Part shown: positions 11,356-24,493 of the stretch, piece by piece
How positions within the stretch are numbered: the first letter of the stretch is position 1
Layout: each line of letters opens with the position of its first letter
DNA from: Eopsaltria australis
Taxonomy: Eukaryota; Chordata; Aves; Passeriformes; Petroicidae
Assembly: GCA_034509425.1 (NCBI GenBank)
Contig: JAVTVJ010000011.1
Coordinates: forward strand, 9,128,001 to 9,192,000
Length of the DNA stretch: 64,000 nt
Direction: 5' to 3'
Position numbers and translations under genes: made by a program
The notes under the pieces: generated by a model
What the model was told of the DNA's origin: nothing
Databases searched by the model: none
What the model saw: the letters and a program-made list of their open reading frames with translations, nothing else

Positions 11356-13746
11356 GCTCGTCAGGTGGGCCAAGTCAAGAGTCAAAAAATCAAAGAATAT
11401 GCACAGGGTTGTGGTGGGTTTTATTGCTGTGATGGCCGCTCTACTTTGTTGCAGAATTAATGCCTATCATTAGTCTTAAGCAAAGGAATGCTTTTATTTG
11501 AAACATTAATATAATGGCAAGGTAGCTAGCCAACATGATTATGTTATGTTGCAAATCAGTAAAATTCGGAATCAGAAAGGTCAGTTTGATTCTAACAGAC
11601 ACAGAATTTTTTGGTGACACTTGAAATTACTGACACATGGAAACTGCAGTGAATAATGCATAGAAAATATTTATGCACTCTGTAATTCCTTGCAACTTCT
11701 GTACTATAAATATGTTCACAATGACAAATGCAAAGGGAATATCACATTAAACACAGATGAGTTTTCTGCAGCTCATTGGTACGAGAAAAGCTTTATAGGT
11801 CCTGCTATTATTTCTCATTTTTCATATATGAGGAGAGAGATTAAGTACCATTTTAAAAGGCACACATACCTGAAAAAGGCTATAATTACATATAATTTCA
11901 TAAGAAAATATTTTTACAAATCCTGCATTTCATATTTTTTGTTCATGCAATTAGTTCAATGGAGAAATATTAAATACTAATTTTGCCATGTCTGCCAAGA
12001 TACCTGAAGGGTTATTTTAAAAGATGTTATTAGTGGGACTGGATACAATGTGTGTGGTTCCTTAGTGCTAATTAATTCACTCAAGAGACAGTCCTAATAA
12101 GCAGATGTGAAACCAGAATTTCAGACAAAAGCATTCTGTTTGGTTGTGAAGTTCATCTGCTTTCTATTGTGAGTTCACTTGGGAGCTAATTTCAATCAAA
12201 CTGTTTTGTGTACCTATCAAAAAGTGTTTTGTTGGTATGCCTTGAACCGTAAGTGAAATTTTATCATGAAAAATTGCACATACACTTCATAAATATTCTC
12301 AAGATTAAAGCTAATTTTGTTAGGCCTGCTGATATGATCACAGTTCATTTACTTTGATTGCACATATATATTTTTGCTTTGTACCCAACTATTTCACCAT
12401 TATGTCAGCTAGGTAATATTGATCTCTCACTGCAACAGTACTTAAAAGCTTTTGTGAGAATTAAATGAGGTTTTTTTACACAGCTGCCAATTTCATTTAG
12501 ACTTTTTTCAAGTGTCTTGGAGAGTAATATGAGATAACTTTTATTTCACTGAAAATACTAATTTGGTTTTGTTAAAGTTTAGCAATTCAACAAAAGAGAA
12601 GCCTGGAGAATATTGCATTAAATATTAATAGTTTTTTCTGTCAGGGAACTGGGGGGTTTGTTTTGTTTTTAAGAAATAACTCATTCTTTTAGACTCCTAA
12701 ATCATTCTTATGGAGGCTGTAACTCTGTCCACTGCTGAAGTGTAATCTCACTGTGTCTGTTCTCATTGGCTTTATGTTGGCTCTATTATGTTACATGATT
12801 TCAATAATGATTTCTTTTGTACATCTGATTTAACTCTAAAGAAAAATGCAGGTACACAAACAAAAAATAACTGTCCGAAAACAGGCCTATTAAATAGCAA
12901 TGGTGTTAGCTATTTATTTACTGAAAAATATTTACAGTCATTTTCAAGGCAAAAGAAAGCTCGGTCACACTCGCTGCAGTTGTTGTGCCCCCAAATTGTA
13001 ATGCTGTAAAATCTGTGATTCACACTGCAGATAGCTGCCAGTTTCTGCTACCTAAGACAAAGCAGGAAATTATCCATGTTGTTTATTGTAGCAGTGTTAA
13101 ATCAGCTATACGGATCCAAGTCTTAGTCTGAAACAAGGTCACACATGAGTTGCCTCTTAGAGCATCACAGCTGTCATGTGCTCACTGTACTTGCCCAAAA
13201 TATGCTGTTAACTCTCCTGCCCCTGACAGAAACAACAAAAGCATGGGAACAGAAATTATTAATCCACATAGTATTCTTTGGCTATGGGATTCAAGTTTCT
13301 TGATTAAAATTTTTGCCCTAAATGTTTTTTAATGCCTTAATTGAAAACAAACCCAGATTTCTGAGCCAGGCAAAATGTGCCCTGATGACAAAGATAGAAT
13401 CTTGCGGTGATAATTTCAGAGCTGCCGGCTCTGGAGCCCATACCAGTTTCTGTTCTACCATGATAGTTGTTTGCCAGCAGGCAGCATCAGATCCCTTAAA
13501 GTACCTTCTGGCTGCTTCCATACTGAACTTTAAGTAGTTTCGGAATACCGGTAGATTTTCTCATGGAATGGTGTTTTTTTCCAATTCTGAATACCTTTCT
13601 GAGGTACATTTGTAAGGAGAAGTATTCTTTTGTATAAATTCTTCATAATGTTAGGAAAGCTGTAGCCTGAGGAGCAATTATCTGCTATATTTTAAAACTA
13701 ATGAGACATTTTAAATCTGGTTTGATTTGCAAGTTTTTTTTTCCAG

Positions 13747-13929
13747 ATTCCCTCCACTGTAAATGTGTTCATTTGCTGTCGCGTGCTTTGTGCTGTGTTT
13801 GCTGGACCAAACATATGTTTTGTTCTGGTAGAAGTAGATTCCTTTGAATCCAATGTTAGGTCCACTGAGGGCAGTAGAAGGAAGGACACTTGGCCTAAGA
13901 TTTGGCAAATGAAACCCAGTAGCATCTAA
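13747..13929 (+). other. Candidate exon after a strong splice acceptor (unproven)
   Basis: A run of nine T followed by CCAG makes a good 3' splice site ending at 13746. From 13747 one frame stays open for 60 codons to a TAA at 13927-13929, including a cysteine-containing hydrophobic part (starting IPSTVNVFICC) and a more charged second half. There is no good 5' splice site before the stop and no AATAAA seen soon after it, so if real it would be a last exon. No known protein is recognised. Minus-strand frames overlap the same bases. Chance is a fair explanation. Confidence 0.15.
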
Positions 13930-13994
13930 TGGTAGATGCCGAGTTCAGGATGAGTATATAGAAAGCTGGTCTGGAAGAGTAGTTTTCATATTTG

Positions 13995-14825
13995 TGACTA
14001 TGAAGATTATGTAGTCCAACTTTTCTGCTCTAAACAGGATCAGCTAGAGCAGGTTGTGTCCAGTTAGTTGAATATCTCCAGAAGTGGAGGTTGTACAGTG
14101 CCTCTGTGCAAGCTGTTGCAGTGCTAGACCAGCCTCATAGTAACAGAAAAGCATTTTCTTGTGTTCAGGTGGGATCAAGGTGAGGTTGACCTGCTTGTGT
14201 TTCCCTGGATCCTCCTTGCCCTTCTTGAAGCTTGGAGATCAGAGTTCACCTTGCTTTCTTCCAGTCATGAGGAACCTCTTAGAGTTGCTGTGATGTTTTA
14301 AAGATAGTTTTGAGAGTGGCCTTGCAGAGACATCAGCCAGCTTGCTCAGCACTCTTTGTTGCATCCTGTCTTCTCCCATGTACGTGTGTGTCCATCTTAG
14401 GTGTTCCTGAACACCGTCATTCTCCACTGAGAAAGCCTTCATTGCTCTACACTTTCCCCCTGGCTGCAGGAGCTTCAGATTCCTGAAGGCAGGTATTATG
14501 TGCCTTACTGAGGCAAAAGAAGACTTTAAGTACCTCAGCCTTTCCCATATCCTTTGTGTCCATTCAGCAGCAGGCGCACATTTTCCTTTGTTTTCCCTTT
14601 GCTGCTTGTGTAGAATCCCTTCACACCTTCCACATACTTTCACCAAACTCTGCTCTGGGTTGCTTTGGCTTTTCTGACTCCATTCCTGCAATCCCCTTAT
14701 TTCTCCTGGGTCGTCTCAACGCTGCTTCCACTTCCTGCATGCTTCCTTTTTGTGCTTCAGTTTTGGCAGGAGCTGCATGTTTATCCATGCAGACCTCCTG
14801 CTGCCTTTGCTTGTGTGAATTGCAA
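13995..14825 (-). mobile_element. CR1 LINE on minus strand with internal deletion
   Basis: Two CR1 portions lie head to tail on the minus strand. The 3'-end segment (13995-about 14171) carries GTCCAAC, GGATCAGCTAGAGCAGG, TGAATATCTCCA and TGTTCAG.TGG landmarks. It is joined directly to a segment (about 14172-14825) that I recognise from further upstream in the CR1 coding region: the start of the reverse transcriptase domain near 14172-14215 and the linker before it, with landmarks such as TTCCAGTCATGAGG, CAGCCAGCTTGCTCAGCAC and ATCCATGCAGACCTCCTGC. The body of the reverse transcriptase that should separate them is absent. No intact coding frame remains: the 150-codon frame inside it lacks reverse-transcriptase motifs. 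Family assignment is from remembered pattern. Confidence 0.85.
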
Positions 14826-17259
14826 TAGTCCAGGCTGGAGGTAACAAATGAAAAGATCATTGAAACCATTTCCTTTTGCAAAGGTATAAGTCTGAGTGGG
14901 AATTGTAATGAAAAGTAAGTCAAGATTGAAGGAAGAAGGGATTTTGAGATACTGCTGCAGGCAGTACTGTAGAATATGTTATGAAAATCTTTTAAAATAT
15001 TTCAAAATAATAGACTACAGATACAGTAATAGTCCATTGTGAACATAACCCTCTAGAATGTTATAGAGTGTTATATGCAAGATTTAAAAACGGTTTAAAA
15101 ATCTGCTGTCAGTTACAATGTGAGTTTCAAAATCTTAGGTGAAAGTAGCTTGTCTTTTTTTTCAATTGAAAAGGCTTCATAATAAGAGCAGCTAGTGTTG
15201 ATGTGGGTGAATGAGTAAGATTTAATGAACTCATACTCATGTAAGCACAGGATGTCACCTAATCAATTACAGCATACCTGCCTCTGATGCAAAAGAAAAT
15301 GGACAGTTTTAAATGATCAGTGATGATTGCCAACAGTGATTGGAATGCCAGATCCAAAAGAAAAAAACGAGTAGGAAAGATTAGCCAGGAAATGGGCACG
15401 GAATAGCCAATTTGATTTTGTTGGGGGTTTTTTTTTGGGTTTTTTTAAAATTAGATTGAGATCTGTTCTACTGCATCTGTATGGCAATCCTCAATGGATG
15501 CTGTAACATTCTTCACCACAGTGTCAGGTAAATGTAAGCATGGACCAGCACCCTAGACAGTGGCGATTCAGAATTATACAAGTGACTGATGGAGGGAAGT
15601 AAAACTGGCCAGTTGAAGATAAGAGCTGATAAGATGAGTAATGATCAAGTGGAAATAGGGCATGAAGTGAAGACAAATAGTTTGTATTTAATAAGATGGA
15701 GGAGCCAGTGTTAATGAGGGAACTTACAAAGAGGGTTACATGCTAAATCAAAGGTCTTAGGAAACTGGTCCTTGCAGGTGCACTCCAAGCAATTTTGAAT
15801 GTGGTAAACTTTATTTGCTAAAGAAACAAGAAGGATAAAGGTCAGAAAAACAGAAGGTGCAATGAAGAAACTTGATATGATCAGATCCTAAATAGGAATA
15901 TACTTCATGAACAGTGGGAAAATCTTAAGTCATGGGCCGGTGACAAAGAAAGCATTTAGATATGATTCGAATACAAAGAACTAGGATAATCAAATAAAAA
16001 TACATTGCTTTAACTATCAATTTGCATAATGATAAAGTGAGGATAGTGCTTGGAGAGCAGAAGGAAGGAGGCAGGCCTGATTGCTAGATATGAGCTGGCA
16101 GGTGTTTAAAGAAATGGGGTTGTATTTTGATCTGGTCTAGACAATCCAGCATATGTAAAATAATGGCAGGTGTCTGAGTGGTCTTTGAGAAGTGGTAGTT
16201 GAGTTTGCTTGATGGTGGCTTTTTCTGGCAAAAGTTTGCAGAAAATGAAGAGGATTAATTAGGAAAAGAGATGTCTGCTCTCCTTCTGAAGTGGGGCTTT
16301 AGTTCTCAAGTCCAGATGGAAGAGCTACATGCTTGAACTATTGATTAGAGAGGTAGGAAAACAGTAGATGTGACAGTTTGTGTCATGTGTCACCTACAGT
16401 ATTGGACAGTGATCTCATTTTACATCAGTTCAAAATAGCAAAATGGAAAAGGATATGAGAGTATTAATATTTCAACAGCCAATCAATCATTTTTGACACT
16501 CTTGGAGGCTAGAGGTGATGAAAGGCAAAGCACAGATCTATACTGTAAAAGGGGCAGAAAAATTCCTTACAAGTGAGGCTCATCATTTGTCAGTTTATCA
16601 TTGTGGAAGAGAGTATTCTGAGACAAGTGGATGTGTAAAGGTAAGTTTCTTTCTATACTACCTAATAAGAAATGCGTGACATTTATTTTTTAAGAGAAAC
16701 AAAGATTAGAAGAGGGAGAGGGAGATTGGGATGGGCAGATGAAGGGAAGTGTGAAAGGGTAGATACACAATTCATACCCATCTGTCAGTCTTCCCCATCC
16801 CTGTTGTCTCAACAGCCTTGCTTTTCATCATAAATTGGTCTGATACAGAAACTGGTGAGGCACCAGGAAGATGTAACTGTGCAATTGTCCGTGTGTTTAA
16901 AATAAATGAGAAGGCTGAAGAAGAAAGAGGTTGTATTTGGGAGTATATTTTACATAAAAAGAACAGGACCGTGAAGTATTTCATTAGTAATTGTCAGGAA
17001 AATCAGCAGCTAAAAGAAATATGCAATTTTTTTTTAATGGTTTTCTTTAGCTTTCTCCTTTTCCCTTCCCCAGCTACAATAAAAAGTGATGCATAGGGAG
17101 AATATCCATGTATCAGTGAAGCATATATTACAGTGGTGCTCGTGGTTTGCAGCCTGAGAGCTGAATATTTTTCTCTTACCAAAAGGTTAAGAGACCACAG
17201 CATTTATTTTGACATATTTTCTCTGCCACGTTTAGTCTTACTTTTTGCACAAATTATGT
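14826..17259. other. Non-coding stretch, largely purine-rich on plus strand
   Basis: From about 15300 to 16770 the plus strand is dominated by A and G, with many AGGAAG, GAAG and GATGAG strings, unlike the balanced AT-rich DNA around it. It may be a decayed retroelement interior, but I cannot classify it. An octamer motif ATTTGCAT is at 16020-16027 and a consensus-like donor AAGGTAAGT at about 16637. No open frame of note lies within it. Confidence 0.45.
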
Positions 17260-17740
17260 AGGAAATGCAAGTTAGCCCAAGGATGCAACCTACAGAGCTA
17301 CACCTTACAGGCAGAGCCAACGCTGCTGAAACCCAGAGGCTGGCAGAACTCGATGCTGGAGGAGAGCATCTCCATTTTTATCCCCAGCTCTCTGGTGACC
17401 TAAGGTGGAATCATTTCTTCTTTGGCTTGCCTAAGAAAGAGGAGCAGGCAATGTGTTTTTGCTCCCAGATTCTGCACTGACCTTCTGCCAGGCTGGCTGT
17501 GTGGCAGAAATCAGGTGCAGCTCCTTGCAGGGAGGCACATGCCGTGAGTAAGCTGTGGTTTCCAGTGGGAGCTGCGGTGCTCTGCGAGGCAGTGGAGCAG
17601 CTGGGCTCCCTCACATCCTTCCACTGCAGCCAGCAAAACCTCCCGAGCAGCTGCCACTGGGACAAGGCAGCAGTTGCTCAGATAGGTCAGCCCAGACCCT
17701 CTGCTTTGTCTATGACATAAGACATCTTTCATGCAAGTAA
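17260..17740. other. GC-richer block, function unknown
   Basis: A 480-bp stretch richer in G and C than its flanks, with overlapping open frames of 60-84 codons on both strands. Open frames on both strands at once are expected where GC content rises and stops become rare, so they are not evidence of a gene. CpG is sparse. No protein family, repeat family or promoter signal is recognised. It could be an old mobile element or a non-coding exon. Confidence 0.35.
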
Positions 17741-20700
17741 TTCTACTTTAGGTAGTGAATTTATATTGCCACCAGCTGTAGGGTTGATTTTCAATGATGA
17801 GAAATATTCCAGTGTGTTTGAAACTTGACGTTTCTTCCTAAATATTTGGGAATAGCAATTAATTTTTAATAATAAAGTTTGCATTCTTTGGGCTTACTGT
17901 AGATAAACTACTCAGAAGTTGTAACATAGGGTAGTGAGCTTAACTATGTTGGCAAAGAAAATCGACAATTTTCTGAGTCATCAGATTCTCAGCTGATGGT
18001 ATCACTGGCTCAAGCACTCAGAAAACATATCACTGTTTAGGATTTTGTTGTTCTAAAAAAACAAGACATAGTTACTATTTTTGTACTGATTCAAAACCTT
18101 GTCATCTGTTGTAATCAACAAAAACTTAAAACTGAAATGTCCCCAATTCTTTTGCTTCACCTCTATTACCTCTGTAAGGATTTGTTGCACCTCGGTTATG
18201 TGTGAGAGTTTGGCTGCTGATGTACTAGTATTTTTTTTATTGCAGAAAGCAGCTGATGTATTTTACATTAAGAAACAAGGAAAAATCCATCAATATGGTC
18301 TTCTTCAGACAGATACACTCTTAGGAAAGAAAGCACGAAAATGGTGCATTTATCTTATTTTTCTTCATTGTTACACAACATAAATTGCCATCATGCACAG
18401 CCCTTATAACTAAGGACAATTTATATCCATTAATGAGTGGATATGGATCTGGAAAATTCTAGAAAGAATTAAAATTATCTAAATCATCTGAAGTTTCTTA
18501 TGAGCATATAGTGTTTTGGACGGGAGAGGGTGAGGAGGGTGCTACTACTGTCAGAGCTCTGTAAATGATAGAATTTCCAAAAGCAGGAGATTTAATGAGG
18601 AAAATCTTCAGGTTAATCCCTGCTACCTAGCATTACCACGTCCTAAAATAAACCTTTCCAAAATGTAACAGATTTCTAGTGTTTTCTCTAAATTACTCCA
18701 TTTTCTTTGAAAAACCAAGACAGTGCTTTGAACATTTTCTGTTAGGTGCAGGTTAAGCATTTGATGTTGTCAAATAACTCTAAATTAAGTGTTTGAAGTT
18801 TTATGTAAAATCTACTTCAGTGAATTAAAATTAAAATCTCTTGCTCTGTTCAGAATTCAAGGCAAGAGAACATCAGCTGCAGGATTTTCAGGTCCTTCCT
18901 TGTTTTTATTATTTCCCGGCAGTAACTTGGACTGATGGTAGAGAAAAGCCATAGAAAACATAATGGAAGGGAAGGGCAGTGAGTGAATGAGTGTGCTGCT
19001 TAAAGTGAATCCTCTCCAGCTTTTATGACCAGGCACTTGGCCACCTCTGTGGTTATATGGATCCCTTGGGTTTATTTCCATATGGAATGAGTGTGTGCAA
19101 GTTAAATTCAAGGTACATGGTGAGTTATTCTGCTGCTGCTTCTTCACAAAACAGTGAAGGATGTCCAGCGTCATCTTTAGATAAAGCTTGTCCCTTCACA
19201 TTCTGTAAGCATAATTAATACACAGCCAAATATTTATTTTCTTCAGAATTTTAATACTCTTAGCCAAGTAAGATAAAGAAACAATAAAAAAAGTACTCTG
19301 AAGATAATTAGGTGGGAAATTATCTTTTCATTTTGGGAGTATCAGATTTATCTAATGATATTTCAAAGCAGGACATCCCACAGAGGTCAGCTTCTTTGAT
19401 TGTCCAAATTTGAAAGGACTTTGTGCCACCAGCTGTGTCACCATTAGTGTAATACAGAACTCAAAATATTTTTTAACCAAATCAAAGAACAGCATAAGGA
19501 AGGCTGTGTAGGATTTGTTGGTCTTAATTCTAGACAAATAAAAATAAATAGATACATCCATCATCATGGTCTCTGTTGGGGCTCTCTGAAGTTCATAGAA
19601 AGAGTTGATTATTTTTTTGTCACTCAGTCCTTTCCAGCAGTTCCACTAATATACCTTGTGACGCCTCTGCTGCTCATGGCCATTGTTTCTTTCTGAAGAA
19701 GTGAAAAAAAGATTTTTTTTCCTACAGCAGCAGCTTGCAGAATCTCATCTTGTGCTTTCTTTGTGTTTTCAGTGATGTATGTATTTACAACTCTTCAATG
19801 ACTCTAACATCCATTTTAATTTAGAATTAATTAATTGCTGTTTTCAGTTTTTGAGAATAGAATTGCAACAGGTGATGATCTGTGCTTCATTACTGCCACT
19901 CCATAATTTAACAGCATTAAGTTTGCACCAGAGCTGGCCTTTTTCAGTGAGCACTTTCTTCTTTTGACAGTTCTTGCCATTTACTATTTTAGGGAGAATA
20001 GTGAATTGCAGCAACGATTTTGCATAGTTCATGGCAACTGGGCTAAAACTCATGCACACTATAACTGTAGCTGTTTCTTTTCCTTAGTGGATTTAGACAG
20101 ATAAATAAGGAACACAAACTGGTCTCTCCCTGTATGTGCTGTTAATCATTGGCAAAAGCAAGCCTTTAAAGATAATGGAAATATGAGTAAACTGATTTGA
20201 ATTATCTCAGTTCTTCTAGAAGCACCTGATTGGAGAGAAAAGAAGTTCAAAATTTTGTTTGAGGTACATTTGTTTGTTTGTTTTCAAAATTAGTTGGTTT
20301 TCTTAAACACTGTATATATAAATATTTAGATTATATTTTTACAAGAAGACCATATGGTTCCTTATTAAATCATACCAACTTACATTAGTTTCAGCTTCTA
20401 AATAAGTGAATGCAATACTGCTGGTATAGGAATACAATCTCAGCTGATTAAAATAGTCTTGCTTTCTCCTAAATAGATGGTGGAAGTGCTGTGTGAATGA
20501 TAAATACTTTACCTGAAACCATCTGGATTCTTGCCAGGAATGCAAGACTGTTATCAAGAGCTTTTTTCCAATTATTTGGAATAAAAACTAATCTAGGATT
20601 AAACTGTCTCTCTTAGCAGCACCTAACTGTGATTTCAGGAGAAGTGGTTTGGCCATTCACACTATTAGATTCTGCAGAATTGCTGCCGTGACAGTAAGCC

Positions 20701-21429
20701 TCTTTGTATGGTTCTTACTCTTTAGTGGCTGTTAAACTAGGCATATTCAGAGTTTCAAAGGTCTTAATTTTAATTTGTGGCTTTTTTTGAGAGCTCAGTT
20801 ACTGATAACTTACTTGTGATTTAATGAGCAAATCCATCTTCCTTTTGGTTGATGGAATACGCATGTAAGGAACCTTTGTGGTCTGCCCAGTCCCCAGTGA
20901 ATGTGCTGAGACAGTTTTTTCTGACAATGATGCAGGCTCAGGTACTGTTTACACAATGTGCCACAAAAAAAAAAAAATCTTTTTTTTTCCTTTAGTCCTG
21001 TTAGCCTTGATCTGTTGAGTTTTAAAATGTTATGTGTATTTTTATATTCTACTACTCCAGGCCATTGTGGGGGAGGGGATACTGTTGGAGGAGTTCTTGC
21101 TGAGCCTTAATTCTTTACCAGGAAGGTAAAAGAGGACCTCTGGGACTGTAGGGATGAAGTAGGGATTGGTGGTAGAATGAGAAGTTCTCTAGATGTTTTA
21201 AAAACCTGTTATATTTGTCCTAGTGACCACAAAGGTACCATCAATTTAGTGCAGTATATTTAATTTGGTTACTGGTTTTGTGTGTTCACATATAATTATG
21301 ACTGCTAATGTCATTGTACCAGAAATAAACATTTTCTGTTATTTGTGTCAGAAGTTGCATGAAAGGGGTTTCAAATTGCTGTAAACAAATCTGAGCCTGA
21401 CTGCTTGCTGTTGATGAGAAGTATTCCCA
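17741..21429. other. AT-rich non-coding stretch
   Basis: No gene is recognised. It contains a 13-A run (20965-20977) followed two bases later by a 9-T run (20980-20988), which together make a simple A/T hairpin. Open frames of up to 105 codons (minus, 18857-19174) carry no recognisable motif. Confidence 0.6.
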
Positions 21430-21665
21430 GTCTACAGGACAGCTTTATGCTAAGGCCCAGTCAAGGCTCCCATTTTACAAATTTGAAATGCTTTCCCAAG
21501 TATGAATAAATTAGTTCTCACAGTATCTGGAAAAGTAAACAAATACTATCTCATTAAACTGTGGGAAAAGCAATTTAGGCAGATGAAATTATTTGTCACA
21601 TAAAGAAAAGCTGTATCAGAGCCAGAAATGGAAGCCAGATTTCCTCATGGCGCGGCATGTCCTGC
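21430..21665 (+). mobile_element. Possible ancient SINE (MIR/CORE-like), very decayed
   Basis: The order of weak landmarks, CATTTTACAAATTTGAAA near 21471, a TTTGTCACA motif near 21593 and GAGCCAGAAATGGAAGCCAGATTTCCTC near 21619 (given here in part only as a pattern), follows the layout of the old CORE-type SINEs shared among amniotes. The match is loose and from memory. It may be coincidence in AT-rich DNA. Confidence 0.25.
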
Positions 21666-24468
21666 TTTATTAAACTTCTCTCCTATCATTGACATATGTC
21701 ATCACATGCTATTGTTCACCAGTATTTCCACTTTGGATATTATGAACATTGAAATAAGTTATTAAAATACATTGTCTTTCTGAAGGTCACCCTTCAGTCT
21801 ATATACCATGGTACTTGAGCTGAAGCAGTGAAACCATGAAGTACAAGAGTGAATTATCGGCTATTAGATGAGGCACAGAAGTAGGACACAACACACTCTT
21901 TGCCAGTGTCTTATTTACTTTCCAGAACAGTTGTTTTCATAAACAGTTTGTGACACTTGTGTAAACAGAATAAAAGAGTTCTTTTCAAAGAGTGAATGTA
22001 TTAAAAATTCATTTATTCAGAATTCATATTTACCTACGTTAATGTATTTGTACAGCGGGGAACCCTTTGTACCTTTTTAATTGTTATTTTCTCTAGATGT
22101 TTAAGTCAATTACCACTGAGCAGTTACACTCTGGTAGCTTTTCTTAAGTTTAGAAAGGAAGAATTACAGAACTCAAAGTAAAGCAAGCAGCTTGATCCCT
22201 CAAAATTAAACTCCTTTTGCTTATGATGACAGAAGAATGTTCTGATGTCAAGGCTGCTCACTTTAAAAATAGCTGTTTAAAAATAAACCCTTAAATGATT
22301 TTTCTTCTTAAAGCTGTTTTTGGTTATTGTTTCTGAATAGATGAGCATTTATTTTTGGATGCTGATGCTTAACATTTAAAACCTTTTTACAAAGCTCTCA
22401 CTACTGCTCCATAAAAACTAGGAGCTGTAAAAGTGGAGTTCTTTGCTGATGTGGTGTTAAATTCCATTAGACACTCTCTTATCTCCTGTCATCAGAATTC
22501 AGAAAGATGTTTTCAATGGGACAGGGTATCAGATATCATAACATGGCTACAGTATTTCAAGCCAAATATATAAAAATAAAATTGATGTATAAAAATAAGA
22601 ATGTTTCTCTTACTTTATTCTTCGAGTCATGGTTTCCCACGTGGCTATGACTGTTGCTTAATTTCCTTTGAAACAACAAAAATGGTCAGACTATTTAATT
22701 GAGATTTATAATCATATAACATTGAGTAGGGAAGTTGTAGAATCAGGACTATCTACTAACAGTTCATTATCAGTGCACAGATCCATTTTTTTCTTTTCTG
22801 ATTTCAGTGTAGGGTCAACTACAAGTTACATACTTCTAAAAACTGAGTAAGACTGTCATGCTGTGTGTGAACATGGTGTTATCTTTTGTTTTCAGACATA
22901 CAAATTTGGTTCTTCGTGCCATCACAAGTTGCACCACCAGCAACTTCACTCCTTACTCATTTTGGATTGCAACTGCTCCATTTAGAATTGGACTGATTTT
23001 GTTTTAGAAATTACTGTTCTTTTACAGTGTGATGCTGATGGGCTTCCCCAACTTCAAATTTTCCTGAGTGGTTTCCAAACCCACAAGGGCCACCAGGGTA
23101 CTGACAGATGCATGTGATTCTAAGTTATTCTCTGGTTCTCACATGAATCATACTACCAGGTGTGTCTGTGCAAATTTTATTCCCAAAACAGTTATTATTT
23201 GTTAGTTATGAAGAAACAATAAAATGTTAATTGCAAATGGTCTATTTTACAAATACATTGATTAGTGGGAAAAAGAAGACATAAAACATTTGGAATGCAG
23301 AAAAGGCACATTTCCTAAATACTAATCTGCAACCACCTACAATATTTGCACATAGTGAATCTGTTTCTCTGATGAAATCTGCATCTACTCAGTTATGGCT
23401 TGTTCTTGCTTTTTATCATCAGTTTCCCTGTGGGTGTTTTTAAAACTAAACTAAACCACATATTTCCTGAACAGATTATATTTTCACCTTCTGAAATGTT
23501 TCTGAATGTAATAATGGCTGAATTATCTGCTTCTCTTAACTTCTAATTTATGCAACTACACTGAATTTCTAAAACAGATTCTATCTCATATTTATGTATT
23601 TATGTCTCAGTGCATATTTTAGAAATAGCACTATACTGCAAGAAATACATTGATTACATACTTGGGCCTGCCTATTATGGGTTCCAGTTTGCATGTTTAT
23701 AACCAGCTAAGCCAGGGCTATTTCTTCTGGGCTAACCCAAGTGCAAAGCAGGGCTCACTCCAACATGTGTCAGCACAGTCTCAAGGAGAGCTGAAATTTA
23801 CAGGTGCAAACTGCCTGCTCCTCTTCCCCAGCCTTACCACATAATGGCTGCAGCTTGTGAATGTTGAAGAGGATGTGGCTGAGGTTCAAGTTATTAATTA
23901 AATGCTTAAGAGTATAAATGGAAATTACCTAGTCATTGTCACCAATGCTTTTTAAGTATACTTCTGTAATTATAATTCATTACCTGTGCTGATCAAGTAG
24001 TATGTTCTGCAAGTTCTCGCTTTTAATTATTGGTATCAGAGCATTGAATCAGTAATATAGTCTGGGATTTCATATGCTCTTGTGATAGATTTTCACTCTT
24101 GGGTTCTACCTCGGCTTCCATATGAGGAAGTTAATATATCAATAATCCACTCTGGTAGCCTTTGCAAAAGAAACTTTGGTGCAGCCTCGCCATTAGACAC
24201 AAGCGCTCATATTGGAGAAAATATGCTATGCCCAGAGTTGTTGAAATATCTTTTGTATTCAAGCATTTGAATAATATTTTAATTAATTTTGCATAAATAT
24301 TTGTTAGTCTTTTTTATTACTTTCTTTTTTCAAATGGATTTGTTCATCTCTCTTTCCTTGATTATTGGGGAAGAACTGGATTCAGTGCTACCTTTTCTTT
24401 TAATTAGCAAGACTAAGTACAAGCTTAGCACAGTACAGCAGAGAATGCTATTTAGATTTTTATAAACT

Positions 24469-24493
24469 ATTTCATTGAACAATTCAATGAAAT
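24469..24493. repeat. Perfect 11-bp inverted repeat with 3-base loop
   Basis: ATTTCATTGAA (24469-24479) is followed after CAA by TTCAATGAAAT (24483-24493), its exact reverse complement. The stem is AT-rich. It may form a cruciform under supercoiling. No protein site or RNA family is recognised. Confidence 0.8.

Larger units (their letters stand above)
9952..13994. other. AT-rich non-coding stretch
   Basis: No gene is recognised. It includes a polypyrimidine tract at 10627-10675 broken by a single G, overlapping competing small hairpins at 11322-11355, and a candidate splice acceptor with open frame at 13747 (listed separately). Overlapping frames at 10901-11432 of up to 124 codons have no recognisable motif. 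Confidence 0.55.

Noticed and set aside
14239..14691. 150-codon minus-strand frame, the longest in the window
   Set aside because: It lies wholly within the internally deleted CR1 element and shows no reverse-transcriptase motif; a remnant frame of the repeat.
16630..16646. Consensus-like 5' splice site AAGGTAAGT
   Set aside because: No acceptor and open frame could be paired with it; insufficient alone.
20965..20988. A13/T9 inverted repeat as a functional hairpin or terminator
   Set aside because: Two adjoining homopolymer runs make this pairing trivially; there is no transcription unit for it to end.
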